Of a stretch of 64,000 nt of DNA, positions 48,561 to 59,780 are shown one piece after another. The notes under the pieces are model-generated. The model saw only the letters and a list, made by a program, of their open reading frames with translations. It did no database searches and was not told the origin of the DNA. Origin of the DNA: Glycine soja (lineage: Eukaryota > Streptophyta > Magnoliopsida > Fabales > Fabaceae); assembly GCF_004193775.1 (NCBI RefSeq), contig NC_041011.1, positions 13,324,968 to 13,388,967 of the forward strand. The letters run 5' to 3'. The translations under genes and the position numbers were made by a program. Positions within the stretch are counted from its first letter, which is position 1; each line of letters starts with the position of its first letter.

Positions 48561-48985
48561 GATAGAAGACTACTAGACCCTAAACCGTAGTAGCGTAGCG
48601 ACGTTGCTTTCGTAGTACTTGAAATGGCGGAGAAGCAATCTCACACTCACAGATACAATCACAGAAACACACACACACACAAGACAGCCAAATTGAACTG
48701 AGAGAGAAAGAAAACATAGAGAGAGAAAACAGAGAGAGAGAAAAAAGAAAACATTGACCGCCATTAAAACCCACTTCCCTTTTTTATATCACTCCCAAAC
48801 ACATTCCTCTCATTTCCTTTCCATTTTCCTTTCTCTTTGTCTTTCTCTCACAATTCATCACTTTAGCATTGCAACACTGAAAGGAAAAGAATACTCTTTA
48901 AGAACTTAAAAAACAACCAATTCTAGTGTGTGTTTCGTTTTCTCTACAGTTCCTACAGTCCGGTTCGGTTTGGTTCAATTGGATC
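48560..48985 (+). promoter_or_regulatory. Putative promoter and 5' UTR of the bHLH gene
   Basis: The stretch before the ATG contains a (CA)n run (48668-48680), GA-rich blocks (48698-48745), a TATA-like string (TTTTTTATATC) at 48780-48790 and a CT-rich stretch (48801-48850), typical of plant core promoters and leaders. The transcription start cannot be fixed from sequence; about 25-35 bp after the TATA-like string would place it near 48815. Confidence 0.4.
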
Positions 48986-51900
48986 ATGGAGCAAACCACT
49001 CTCGAAGCCATTCAGTTCAACGAGGAAATCCAAGGCCTCATGGCTGCTCCGGCGCCGGAAACCGTCAATTCCTTCAAGGCGTTGCTCGAGCTTCCGTCGA
49101 CGCAGGCCGTCGAGCTCCTCCACTCGCCTGAGCGCGCCAGAAAACCGCTGCGCCACAGTCCGAAACCTCCAACGCCACCGCCACCGCATCCGCCAACCTC
49201 ACCTTCCTTCACCGCCTCCGCATCCGCCGCCACCGCCAACCTCACCTTCCCCTCCAACGCCGCGCTGATCGAACGCGCCGCCAGGTTCTCCGTCTTCGCC
49301 GGCCAGAACTCCAACTCGAACTCGAACTCGCCGGAGGTGAAGCGCGAGCTGCCGGAGACCGATTCCAACCCGAGCTCCACTCACGGCGGCGGAGGCGGCG
49401 GCTCCGTCTCCGATCTCGCCATGGAGAACAAGAATCCGAAGACCGCGAAGCGGAAGGAGCGAGAGAAGAAGGTAAACGCACGCCTCGCAATTCAATCGCG
49501 ACCGAAAATTAGGGTTTCGATTTACCTTAGGCGAAATTGAATAATGATTCCGTGAAACGCAGGTTAAAGCATCATCGAGGAAGAGCAAGAGCGTCGCCGC
49601 CGCCGCCGACGAGAGTTCCGGCGACGGCGAGAAGCTTCCGTACGTTCACGTTCGAGTTCGTCGAGGTCAAGCCACTGATAGCCATAGCTTAGCAGAAAGG
49701 GTAACCTGTTTAATTAACCACTGATTAATTATTTTAATCACAGTTATTTATAAGCAATAAAAAGTTAAGTTGAATATTATGTCAAAAAGTTAAGTTGAAT
49801 ATTTTTAAAATATTATTACTTTTGAGTTAAAAAAATTATTACTTTTTATCTATTTATTTTCTGTTTAATTGTGTTGTAGGCTAGGAGAGAGAAGATAAAT
49901 GCTCGGATGAAGCTTTTACAAGAGCTGGTCCCGGGTTGCAACAAGGTTGGTCCCTTTTCTTCTTTTATAGAGTTAATTAATTGTGATTTGTACAAATATA
50001 ATGATTATGCCATGATTATCTGTCTGATTTGTCTCCTAAAAGTGCAATTATGTCCGGGGATTATGAGGTTTTGTAAACTGAGTTGTGTGTGTCATTGTCA
50101 CCTTTTCACCTAAAAAAAGTGCATGCTTTTGTACCAAGGAAAGTGCTCATTTCCACTGGGAGTGGGAACATGGCATTTTCGTAACTTTACACCCCCCTTC
50201 TCTCTCTGCTGTTGCTTTTTGAATCGGTTACAACTCGTAACGTACTTAACAAGACTGTTTCAAGGTTATCTCCGTCATTCCATTACACCACAAAAATAAA
50301 TAAATAAATAAATAAATAAAGCCTTTGCCATTCCAATCTTGTTCTTCTATTTAAGAATTATTTGAATAAACTTTTTAATAGATATTTCCAAGAGGAGAAG
50401 ATGAAAAAGTAAAATGAATAAGATTTTTTAATAAGTTAAAATTAGCTTATGTTTAAAATTGACTTGAAAAAATTAAATGAAAGAGTTTCTATAATTTTGT
50501 TTTCAATCTTTTATAAAAAAAAAGTAAAAACGCAATGAAAACAACATAAATATTTGTTTTGTAAATCAAAATAAACATGTTTTTTAAATCTTAAAAATTT
50601 TAGTTTTCAGAAAATAAAAATAGAAAATTATCACCTTAGTAACAAACTCTCTAAACATACTTCTTTAGTTGTTTGAAATTTTTTAAAAATTACAAAATTT
50701 TGTATATTTAATGAGTCATTATTTTTTTTGGACGAATTTAATGAGTCATTGATGATTTTATAGTTTTCTTTGATAAATTTTAATAGCGTTAAAACAGTAA
50801 ATGGTTTGTTAGAAAGAGTTATTGGAGTGTGCGGTGTTAACACTCTTAAGTGCATATTGAGATAATTGTGTTTGGTTTCTCATTAAAGAAAATCCCAAAT
50901 CATGATCTTGGCAAGCCGTAATTTATAGGTTATCAACTGAAATTCAAACACACTCCTAGCCTTGTATATTGGGGTGATGTTGCATAGAGTTTGAGGTAAG
51001 TAATAGCAAGCCCTTCCTCCCTCAACTGGTTTCTGACTCTGAATTTTGGACGTCAATGTGAAAGAAGCTGTTCATGACCTGTACAAAAATCGACATCAAG
51101 ACAATTAATAAGGTTTCACAAAAGTAACATAATGATTCTTTATTTTTATTTTTTTAGGCCATAAATTAGTCGTTGTTTTAATGAAAAGGATAAACAAAAA
51201 TATGCGTCATGGTTTGTTCAGGACAATTAAGGTGATCCCCCCTCGTCTCTTTCTCCAGCCAGAAAGGCTTAGTGAAGAGACAGAAGGGTGGGCATGTGGG
51301 GCGAAAGGGGAAGGAGATTTTTATTTTAGCTGGACTCTGCCTTTTTAACAATTGGGAGACACATAGGTGGGTGTATTGAGACTAGTGTGCATGGGTCCCC
51401 TATGCAATTGAAATATGAATCCATTTTTGTGACGGTGATGGTTCTATCTTCTTTAGGAGTTTGGTATCCATCAATCATTTATGGGATGGCGAAAATAGGG
51501 TGAAAAAGAAAGCATTCCTTTTGCAGTGCATCTACCAAACGGATAAACCTAACTGGCTTTGAACATTCTACATGATCAACATTAACAACACTGCCTAACC
51601 TTAAGCTAGATACACACCTCAAGACTCTCCTAGAGTCTTCAACTTCAATTGCACCACCTGTCTGTGTTGAGCTAGCTGGAAGAGAAATTTATGCCTGACT
51701 GATTTGGAAAGAAATATTTTTGTTTTTATGAATAAATAATTACAAAAATTTAGCGTTTTTACCTTGTTTCACCTTTCAAAATTTTGTACAATAAACAGTG
51801 AAAATAACAAAAACTTGTTTTAACAAATATTTGTATATAAATTTTAAAAAATGGTATTTTTGTAATTATTTATGAAGATAGAAATGAAAATCATTAAATA

Positions 51901-54132
51901 TTTTCTGAAACCACCATACACGATATTTGCATGCCCCTTTTCTGATTATATTAAAGTGTTATTTTGAATAATTTTAGCTGTGGATGTTTCTCAACTTGGG
52001 AAAAATAATCTGGTTGAAGATGTCACCCCAAATTGATCTCCCTCCTTTTGACTTAATTACTGATTTACTATACATGTTTGATCACAATTTTGTCAATGCT
52101 ACTATGGACCTATTTATGTTTATTTACTATACATGTTGGATTTTTTTAATGCATTTAGATTGTATCTTATTTTTCTCAAAACAGTTGATCTAGCAAGTCA
52201 AAGATAGCTGACATGACAATGTTTGCTATACAGATATCAGGAACGGCATTGGTTCTAGATAAAATCATCAACCATGTGCAATCTCTACAGAATGAAGTGG
52301 AGGTCATACTTTCATATCACTGATATTGTACTCTAGGCAATTGTTTTGGCAAAAATGACTCGATGAGAAGGATAAAGTTATTAGAAGCAATCTGATTCAC
52401 ATTTCTCAATATTACGGTGGATAGTGCGTAAAACTTTTAGAAAAAGAAGTGGCTGGTGCTCCTTTATTCACTATCTTTATCTGATCCCTCAAAATTGATA
52501 TGTAGCCCAGCCCTGTTAAAAGATACCGTGAGTTTCTGGAATACAGCAGTCATCAGAACAAACAAAACATTGCTTACGTATAAGTATAAAAGTCATCATA
52601 GCCCTATTATTTTGTACTGTCTATACGGCATTATAAAGTGTCATCCTTCTAAAAACTTGGAATTAGATTTCATCTAATAATAGGTCTGACTCCTATCTAC
52701 CTAATGTGGACTGGAGACTTGAAGATGAATGCTCCTAAAAGTGTGCATTTCTTGGTTATGTATATATATGCTCAGAAGTTATAAAATGATAAACTTTTTC
52801 TTTGTAATGATATTTTATCAAAGTAAGTTTGCTTTGCAAGTGAACTGCAATTATGAAGATATCTAAAAATTGGGAAGATTTCACATAATCTTTTTGTTGG
52901 AATGCAGTGCTGTAATGAGTTATCTTCATCATTATGATTTTGTTCTTATTGATTTACATTCTGATTCCAGATATTATCAATGAAACTGGCAGCAGTTAAC
53001 CCAGTAATTGATTTCAACCTCGACAGCTTACTGGCTACCGAAGTAAGTATAATTTTTTTCTCATCTTTGTTGGGGAGTAATCTGAAGTACATGGATTATG
53101 GATCCTCTTATGTACATGATAGGTCATGTTCTAATCATGTATCTATCGTTTTTCTGAAATAAATATTAGATAGATCCCACCGACTTATCATGAAAACTGT
53201 AGACACTGAACGAGAATTAACAATGTGAAGTTGTGAACACATAGATTATTGCACTTGATTGCGTATCCTAATTAGTATTTACAACTCTCTGGCTCATTGT
53301 ATTTGAATTCCTCACACCTCCATCCTTATATCAAGGTCTGGGGTATATATGGATTTGAAGTTAGTGTTTTCATGTGTTCAGTTGGACCTCGTATAGGCTC
53401 TAGGGCATGTGTTATTGTGGATGAAACAATAGAGCCAGTTCAGCATTTTCCATTGATGCTCAGATTTTATTTTAATTTCCTTCTGCTGATAAAATTGTTG
53501 CTGGTAACTTGTAGGGAGTGACTCCAATGGACTGTAACTTCCCTCCGACAGTTGCACCTGTCATGTGGCCAGAAATCCCACAGAACGGAAACAGACAACA
53601 ATATCAGCAACCGTGGCAGTTTGATGCATTCCACCAACCCCTTTGGGGGAGGGAAGAAGACAAAACTAACATGACTCCAGAAAACTCACTCTGGAGTTAT
53701 GACTCATCGGCAAATTCAGGTAGATCAGAGTTAAGCTTCTATTGCACACATCTGCTCCCAAAAGACACATTCCACAGAAATTGTCTAATTTAATCTCATC
53801 ATGATTCCTACTTCAATTGGCATTGGGCTTCGTAAAAAAACAAGAATTGAAGCTGTCTATCTTTTCCATGGAGCATATTGATGCTGAGAAAAGCATAAAC
53901 GAATCTGAGAGGAATACTCATAAATAACTTACAATTGAAAGTTATGAATTGCACAAAAGGAATTAATATGCATATACAACTGCGGAGCTGTTATTAAATT
54001 TTTAGGGTGCCAGGCAATTCTGAATCTGATTTTTTTTTCTTATTCTGGTAAATTACTTTTGAATCTAAATTTAACAACATAAATTGCGATGCAGTATCTC
54101 TGCATTCAAATCAGTTGAAGATGGAGCTCTGA
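48986..54132 (+). CDS. bHLH60-like: bHLH transcription factor, bHLH48/bHLH60-like (7 exons, 357 aa)
   Basis: Exons were deduced from GT..AG junctions and frame: 48986-49471, 49563-49700, 49880-49945, 52234-52302, 52971-53042, 53515-53719 and 54095-54132. They join to 358 codons including the stop. The ATG at 48986 fits the family start; frame upstream has no ATG. The N-terminus has [16 protein letters not shown], as in Arabidopsis bHLH48/60. A Pro/Ser-rich stretch and a Gly run follow. The basic region shows H203, E207 and R211 ([15 protein letters not shown]), the E-box/G-box contact set, so nuclear DNA binding as a dimer is expected. Helix 2 is [19 protein letters not shown], and the tail ends [10 protein letters not shown]. 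All domains look intact. Paralogue choice (48 versus 60) is uncertain. Confidence 0.93.
49946..52233 (+). other. Large third intron of the bHLH gene (2288 bp)
   Basis: The donor is AAG|GTTGGT and the acceptor TACAG|ATATCAG. The intron splits the bHLH loop region and is much longer than the others (91-962 bp). It contains an (AAAT)n microsatellite at about 50292-50320 and a moderately GC-richer patch at 51225-51365. No transposon border or separate gene was seen. Confidence 0.8.
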
Positions 54133-56149
54133 AGGACATCTACAAAGGTGGTGGTACCAGTAGCAATTAGCCTATTAGTGTATATAACAAATATAGTATT
54201 AGCAATTAGCCATGATTTGAGCAGCCTCAACAGTCATCAGGTTTTCCCTGTCTCTATTTTGTCAGAGCCAGTTGGAAAACCTGGATTTTATTCAGCCAGC
54301 AAGGAAGAAGAATTGGTATGCTATTTTTATATAATATATTACTTTATCACTATGTATACTAACTACAGGGGTCATTCAATCTATGAAGTGATTGATTGAT
54401 TCGGATTGTAAAATCATTGAACGAACTATTACTGAACTATCGTTGAAGTTTGTTGCTTTGTTCATTGAATGCTACTTAGATGGTTGGTTCTTTTTCATTA
54501 TTTTTTTTTTAACAAACTACTATAATTTTTTAATGGGGTCACTATTAATTTTCTTTATTTTGTATTTTTATCTTTTTCCCATGTCTATCGGAAAGCAATA
54601 GATATTGTTATCCTGGCAACAGTACTGCAGCACTACAGCAGCAAGAAATATTGATCCTTATTTTGTAGTGTTTTGTCTTTTACCATATTGGCCTAGCCAC
54701 AAATTGACTTGGCTAGCAATGCACTGACGTAATGACTTATCTAGATTTCTGCTGATCATTTGGTCCCCGTAGGTTACGGAAAACATGTCATGATGTGTTC
54801 TACATTAACTTCATTACGGATTTTCTATTTTCTGTTTCAGTTACAAGCTTTTCAGATGCTGCAAGTTAGTATTACAGATGATAAAATTTAAATGATAGCA
54901 TTACTTTTGTTGGACTTCTTAAATGATAAATTTAAATGATAATATTACCTTTGCACGTAATTATAGATGATGAATTTAAAGAGGATATATACATCAAGCT
55001 GAACCTATTTTCAATTTTCCTGGTTTCCAAGATGATGCTTCTTTCAAGATGCTGTCTCCTTTACTCTCTCTTCGAAAGCATTACCCTTGTCATGGGTGAT
55101 CCATGAAAGATTCTTCCAACATCATAAGGACACAACATCACGAAAGAAGCATGATCTTGGAAAACCAGAAAATTTGAAAAGTGTGGTGAACAATTTTGTT
55201 ATGGTTTGTGTTGCACACATGAAGTGATCTACGATAAGATTGTTAAAGTAGTGTTTATTGGAAGATATTATATTGCATTCCCTTTTCTAGGAGTATAAGG
55301 ATGGAAATGACATTCCTGGGCATATATGGAACATATTTGGTTAATAACTAAAATTCGTTGGATATCTTTTTTGATATTGCCAGAAATAATTGAAAACATG
55401 TTTGGTTCTCATTATTTTATCCTAAGAATGCATGTTATAGTTACCAAAGGAAACTTGTTGCAGCCTCATCAAAACCTTGTCTATATGCATGTTCACCCTC
55501 ATAATGGAGGCGGATTAGAGGATGGATCATGAATGAGTTTGGCAGCTCAGTTTTCAGACATGTAATCTTTGGAGGTGTAGACTCTAAAGACTCTGGAGTT
55601 TTGACAACCTTGCATGTCTGCATATCATCATAGCAGAACTTGCTTCCCCACTCAAAGCATTTATACACATATATTCCTTACGCTTATTTTTTCCATACAG
55701 CGCCAAAACACATGCAGGATTATGTTACACAAGAACATAGCCACTGTGTTGGGATAAATTGTGTTTGGAGGAGAATATTCATTTTATCTGTGCTTACGGT
55801 TTCCAAGGAGAATTAATTATTGATTTTGATCAAATTCCAGAGAAGCAATACCAAAGTCAAAGTCCATTTATTAGATTGCAAAGGAATATACATACTCAAG
55901 GCAAATATTGTGGCGTTTGAGTGTTCAGTTTAGCCAAAATTTTGGAAGCCATAGCACCACAATCTTTAACTAGGGGCAACCAGTATGTGATGTTTGTAGT
56001 CCCACCATATTGCAAAAGTTGTTGTGACTACAAACTAATTATTATGATAGATTGCTAATAATATTATTATGTCATAAGGTAAAAGAAAGATAAAGTTTGA
56101 AAAGTCAAGAACTTGATGAAATAAAGCTGACATAATTCAAAATTAATTG

Positions 56150-56150
<1 letters not shown>
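54133..56150. other. 3' flank of the bHLH gene, no second gene supported
   Basis: The first several hundred bases probably include the 3' UTR; no clear poly(A) signal could be chosen with confidence. Possible splice-like junctions (AAAG|GTGGTGG at 54148) hint that the 3' UTR might itself be spliced. Frames at 55326-55668 carry no recognised motif. Confidence 0.4.

Positions 56151-56213
<63 letters not shown>
56151..56213. repeat. (TA)n microsatellite, about 31 units
   Basis: An uninterrupted TA dinucleotide run of 62-63 bases. Such runs are length-variable in plants and common in intergenic DNA. Confidence 0.98.
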
Positions 56214-56215
<2 letters not shown>

Positions 56216-56254
56216 TGTTTCTAATTATAAGAATCTTTCAATTAATTCAAATTT

Positions 56255-56390
56255 CTTATAAAGTAGTTATCACATTAAATTTATCAATTATTTTAAAATT
56301 ATCTTTTTATCCTCTCTATATCTCTTATAAAGTAGTTATCACATTAAATTTATCAATCATTTTAAAATTACTTTTTTATTCTCTCTCCAT
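56255..56390. repeat. Tandem duplication, period 69 bp
   Basis: The string CTTATAAAGTAGTTATCACA starts at 56255 and again at 56324, and the units continue alike through ATTAAATTTATCAAT and TTTTAAAATTA to a CT-rich end. It directly follows the TA microsatellite. The surrounding TTTCTAATTATAAGAA string recalls Stowaway-type ends, but no full element was delimited. Confidence 0.8.
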
Positions 56391-56975
56391 CTATTTACTT
56401 ACTTTTTATTAATTTTTTTGAGAGAATTGTTAACTAAAAATATGTAGGAAAAAAATAATTAATATATCTAGGAATTAGAAAATAATCTTATAAAAAGGAA
56501 TAAATAATTTTTTTAAAAATATATTATAGTTAGGGAGAGAGAAAGCATATGAAGGGTCTATCTTATAATTAATAGTTGTGGCGACGATCTTGATATAAAT
56601 TAAATCTCAATGATATTTGATTTATTATTTAATAATTTTTTAAAAAAATTTATGATTAAATAAAATTTAAATTTAAAATATTTTAATCATAATATTTTAT
56701 TTTAACGTAACGACGAGATAAGAGATAAATTATTATTATATGATACACTGTTTGTAAAATGTTTCTTGTCGTACTCATAACCCACAACGCCTTGTAACTC
56801 AATCTCAACTCAACCCACAACTTCACACTAACCAAACCCATTTCACTGTCAAGCAGCACTCCCTGAACCATTCAAAATAATTCCCTTCCTTCCTCTTCCC
56901 TACCATGCTGTCTCTCTCAAGCACCTTTGTTTCCCATTTCGTCTTGTCCACACCCATCACTTAAAACGTCCACAT

Positions 56976-57455
56976 TGTTGGGAATTTTTAATAAACCTTA
57001 TAAAATACCAAATGAGCACTAAAACACATTACGTCAAATTATCAAAAGGTTTTAAGGAATACCTAGATCCATAGAGCTTGATTAACACGCAACGAAATTT
57101 TACAGCGGTCACGAACAATTGGTTTAATGACCTTCCTCAACCAAATCACCTTCTTCCTTATGGGACATTCGTTTTCTCTTTAGATGGGGAGAGGAAAAAC
57201 TGTTTATTGATTTAGTGTATTGGGGACCATTACCATGTCTTATGTTTTAAACCTATTAGGATTCCCATTATCCCCTAATGGGCCAAACTGGTTTCTGCTC
57301 ATTAAGTCCATATCAATTTTCTGTTGGCAGTCTAACGGGCTCACTTAAATAGATCACTTTATATTGAACCCATTTAAATGTAAATAACTAATATAAATGT
57401 TATAATATAATATGTAGCCCATATTAATTAATTAGGAATTATAAAATTCCTAACA
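56976..57455 (-). repeat. LTR of a minus-strand Ty1/copia-like element (480 bp)
   Basis: It begins TGTTGGGAATTTTT and ends AAAATTCCTAACA, so the termini are inverted copies of TGTTRGGAATTTT. On its right lies a minus-strand purine tract (CCCAAGTGGGAGAT, 57456-57469), which makes this the 3' LTR in minus orientation. The other LTR and pol were not found. No matching duplication could be tested because the other end is missing. Confidence 0.7.
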
Positions 57456-57469
57456 ATCTCCCACTTGGG

Positions 57470-57774
57470 TTTCATATTAACCTTAGACATTTATATCACA
57501 AAATTCTTTAGGCGTGCAACCATATGTTATTTACTTTTAGACTCTTTTTATACAATCTGGTCCATCTCATATAGCAACAGGAAACCACTGCAGTTTTTAT
57601 CACAATTTAGCTTGACTAAGCCACAATGATCACCACTGTTACTCATACTCGATGACATAAATCAAATATGAATAAGTGGCATAGAAATTACATACAATGT
57701 GATCTTAATCATGTCTATTTCCAACTAGTCCAAACTTTATTCTTTATAGAGATCAATACAAAATGCATTGAGGC
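57470..57774. other. Non-coding internal remnant next to the 3' LTR
   Basis: The roughly 300 bp inside the purine tract are AT-rich without a frame, as in the spacer between pol and the 3' LTR of copia elements. The boundary with the plastid-like insert lies near 57775. Confidence 0.4.
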
Positions 57775-58020
57775 GAACCCGGAACTAGTCGGATGAAGTA
57801 GATAATTTATTCTTTAATCAAATTCAAGAATAAAACAATAAAAAATCCCTCCCCAAACCGTGCTTGCATTTTTCATTGCACACGGCTTTCCCTATGCATA
57901 CATCTAAACCGGAATTACTTCCCTAGGAAAAGACTCTAAGAAAGTCAAATAGTCAATTAATGAACCCCGAATCTTGACTCTTACTCCGTGAGCATTTCAA
58001 AATCCTATAGATATAGAATA
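57775..58020. other. Nuclear-integrated plastid DNA (trnK exon 2 edge and trnK intron, matK 3' flank)
   Basis: The segment starts with CGAACCCGGAACTAGTCGG, the T-arm side of plastid trnK-UUU exon 2 on the antisense strand, and runs into ATGAAGTAGATAATTT. The string AACTAGTCGGATGRAGTAG is the well-known trnK-2R priming region, here with one A for G. Plastid trnK intron strings follow: AATCCCTCCCCAAACCGTGC, ATTGCACACGGCTTTCCC and ACTCTTACTCCGTGAGCATT. It ends before matK coding sequence. The tRNA itself is incomplete, so no functional tRNA is present. Identification is from memory of plastid sequence, not a search. Confidence 0.8.
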
Positions 58021-58035
58021 CTAAAAAAATGATTT

Positions 58036-58390
58036 TTTTTGTTTATCTTCATTTAATTCATTTTGGTTGAGACGTTGAAGTTCCATTTCATGATCTTGCA
58101 ATTTGCCAAAAAGAGTGCAAGAGACATAGAGGAAAGATCTTTACTTTCAGAAATAGCAATTACCTTGGGCTGCCATTCCCTACTTAAGCATCTTAGAACT
58201 TTATTGATTAAATCTTCATTTGGAAAGGTTTTTCCTAAGGAGGCAAGGTGATTGACTATGTGTGTGAATCTTTTCTGCATGCTTTGGATGTTCTCATTAG
58301 TGTTCATCCTAAATAATTCATATTCATGTGTAAGGGTGTTGACTCTAGATCTTTTCACATCAGTGGTGCCTTCATGTGTAAGTTGGAGAG
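58036..58390 (-). pseudogene. gag C-terminal part of a minus-strand Ty1/copia element
   Basis: The minus-strand frame reads LTHEGTTDVKRSRVNTLTHE, then MQKRFTHIVNHLASLGKTFP and CLSREWQPKVIAISESKDL. It is the same gag family as 30119-31810, and here the Trp codon that is a stop there is intact. The frame breaks near 58090, and the element is cut off at about 58036 next to the plastid insert. Its upstream half lies beyond the solo LTR at 60108-60440. Confidence 0.85.
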
Positions 58391-58785
58391 TATCCTGTAG
58401 AAGCAAAGCTTCATGGTGAATCAAAGGTGATTCAAAGGTGTTTTGATGATAACAATGATGATAACAAAAGATGATGACATAGGTGATGACAAAAAAAGCT
58501 CAAAGATCAATCAAAGAACAACTCAAGTAAATCAAAGATCAATCAAGAACAATTCAAGAGTTCAAGATAAGAATCAAGAAGAATTCAAGACTCAAGAAGA
58601 AAGTCTAGAGACAAGAATCAAGATTCAAGGTTCAAGGTCTCAAGAATCAAGATCAAGATTCAAGACTTAAGATTCAAGAATGAAGAGAAGACTCAATCAA
58701 GATAAGTATTAAAAAGTTTTTCAAAACTTTGAATAGCACATGAGTTTTTGACAAAACCTTTTACCAAAGAGTTTTTACTCTCTGG

Positions 58786-59019
58786 TAATCGATTACCAGA
58801 TTGTTGTAATCGATTACTAGTAGCAAAATTGTTTTGAAAAAGTTTTCAAATTGAATTTACAACGTTCCAATTATTTTCAAAAGCTATAATTGATTACAAT
58901 GTTTTGGTAATCGATTACCAGTGCCTTTGAACGTTGAAATTCAAATTCAAATGTGAAGAGTCACATCCTTTCACACAAAGGCTTTGTGTAATCGATTACA
59001 CTAATTTGGTAATCGATTA
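58786..59019. repeat. Three pairs of TAATCGATTA palindromes, 21-bp spacing
   Basis: Copies start at 58786/58807, 58887/58908 and 58989/59010. Each pair has a 21-bp offset; the 58887 copy has one change (TAATTGATTA). They lie 130-365 bp upstream of the LTR TATA box. Confidence 0.9.
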
Positions 59020-59361
59020 CCAGTGACTGTTTCTGAATAAATCAAAAGATGTAACTCTTCAAAAAGGTTTTGACTTTTTCAAATTGGTTTTAAGTTTTTC
59101 TAAAAGTTATAAGTCTTCTAAATGGTCTTCTTGACCAGACATGAAGAGTCTATAAAAGCCAAGACTTTGTTTTGCATTTTCAATTAATTGATTCATTCAA
59201 TCTTGAATACTTTTCCAATCAATCTTATACAATCCTTTACAAGCCTTGAATCTCTTTAAACTTCTTCTTCTTCTTTGTACCAAAAGATTTCTAAAGTTTT
59301 CTGGTTTTCTAAACCTTGAAAACTTGTGTTATTCATCTTTTCATTCTCTTCTCCCTTTGCC

Positions 59362-59623
59362 AAAAAGAATTCGCCAAGGACTAACCGCCTGAATTCTTTT
59401 TGTGTCTCTCTTCTCCCTTTTCCAAAAGAACAAAGGACTAACCTCCTGAATTCTTTTGTGTCTCCCTTCTCCCTTGTCAAAGAATTCAAAACGACACAGT
59501 CTGAGAATTCTTTTGATTCTTCCCATTCCTTAATACAAAAGTGTTCAAAGGACTAACCGCCTGAGAATTCTTTTGTATCCCCATTCACAAAGTATCAAAG
59601 GTTTAACAACCTGAGATCTTTGT
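59362..59623 (+). repeat. Five tandem hairpins with AGGACTAACCGCCT-type loops
   Basis: The first has perfect 11-bp arms (AAAAAGAATTC at 59362-59372 with its complement at 59391-59401). The others pair 59423-59430 with 59451-59458, 59478-59487 with 59505-59515, 59533-59546 with 59565-59578 (one mismatch and one wobble), and 59587-59596 with 59615-59623. Loops share AGGACTAACCGCCT or variants whose AGG/CCT ends can pair. The third loop instead has GAC..GTC, also pairable. They lie downstream of the TATA box, so the RNA would contain them. Confidence 0.75.
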
Positions 59624-59631
59624 CTTAACAC

Positions 59632-59780
59632 ATTGGAGGGTACATCCTTTGTGGTACAAGTAGAGGGTACATCTACTTGGGTTTGACTGAGAACAAGAGA
59701 TGGTACATCTCTTGTGGATCGGTTCTAGTGGAGGGTACATCCACTAGGTTCAAAGAGAACAAGAGAGGGTACATCCCTTG
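59632..59780 (+). repeat. Five tandem hairpins with GGGTACA-type loops
   Basis: Arms are CAAGTAGA/TCTACTTG (59657-59679), CAAGAGAT/ATCTCTTG (59694-59714) and CTAGTGGA/TCCACTAG (59725-59747), all perfect. CAAGAGA/TCCCTTG (59760-59780) has one mismatch, and a weaker first unit lies near 59631-59653. The loop GGGTACA is nearly constant while the stems differ. Confidence 0.8.

Noticed and set aside
48926..48985. Upstream in-frame extension of the bHLH protein
   Set aside because: It begins at GTG, not ATG, and the ATG at 48986 matches the expected family N-terminus.
49012..49588. Long overlapping frames on both strands at the bHLH first exon
   Set aside because: They are shadows of the GC-rich first exon; only the frame from 48986 has matching splice sites and domain content.
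55326..55668. Possible small gene downstream of the bHLH gene
   Set aside because: Frames on both strands lack motifs, splice logic or start context.
57775..57810. Functional tRNA-Lys gene
   Set aside because: Only the edge of plastid trnK exon 2 is present; the acceptor and anticodon parts are missing.
59256..59556. Coding frames on both strands within the solo LTR
   Set aside because: They arise from the repeated hairpin units and are not protein-like.
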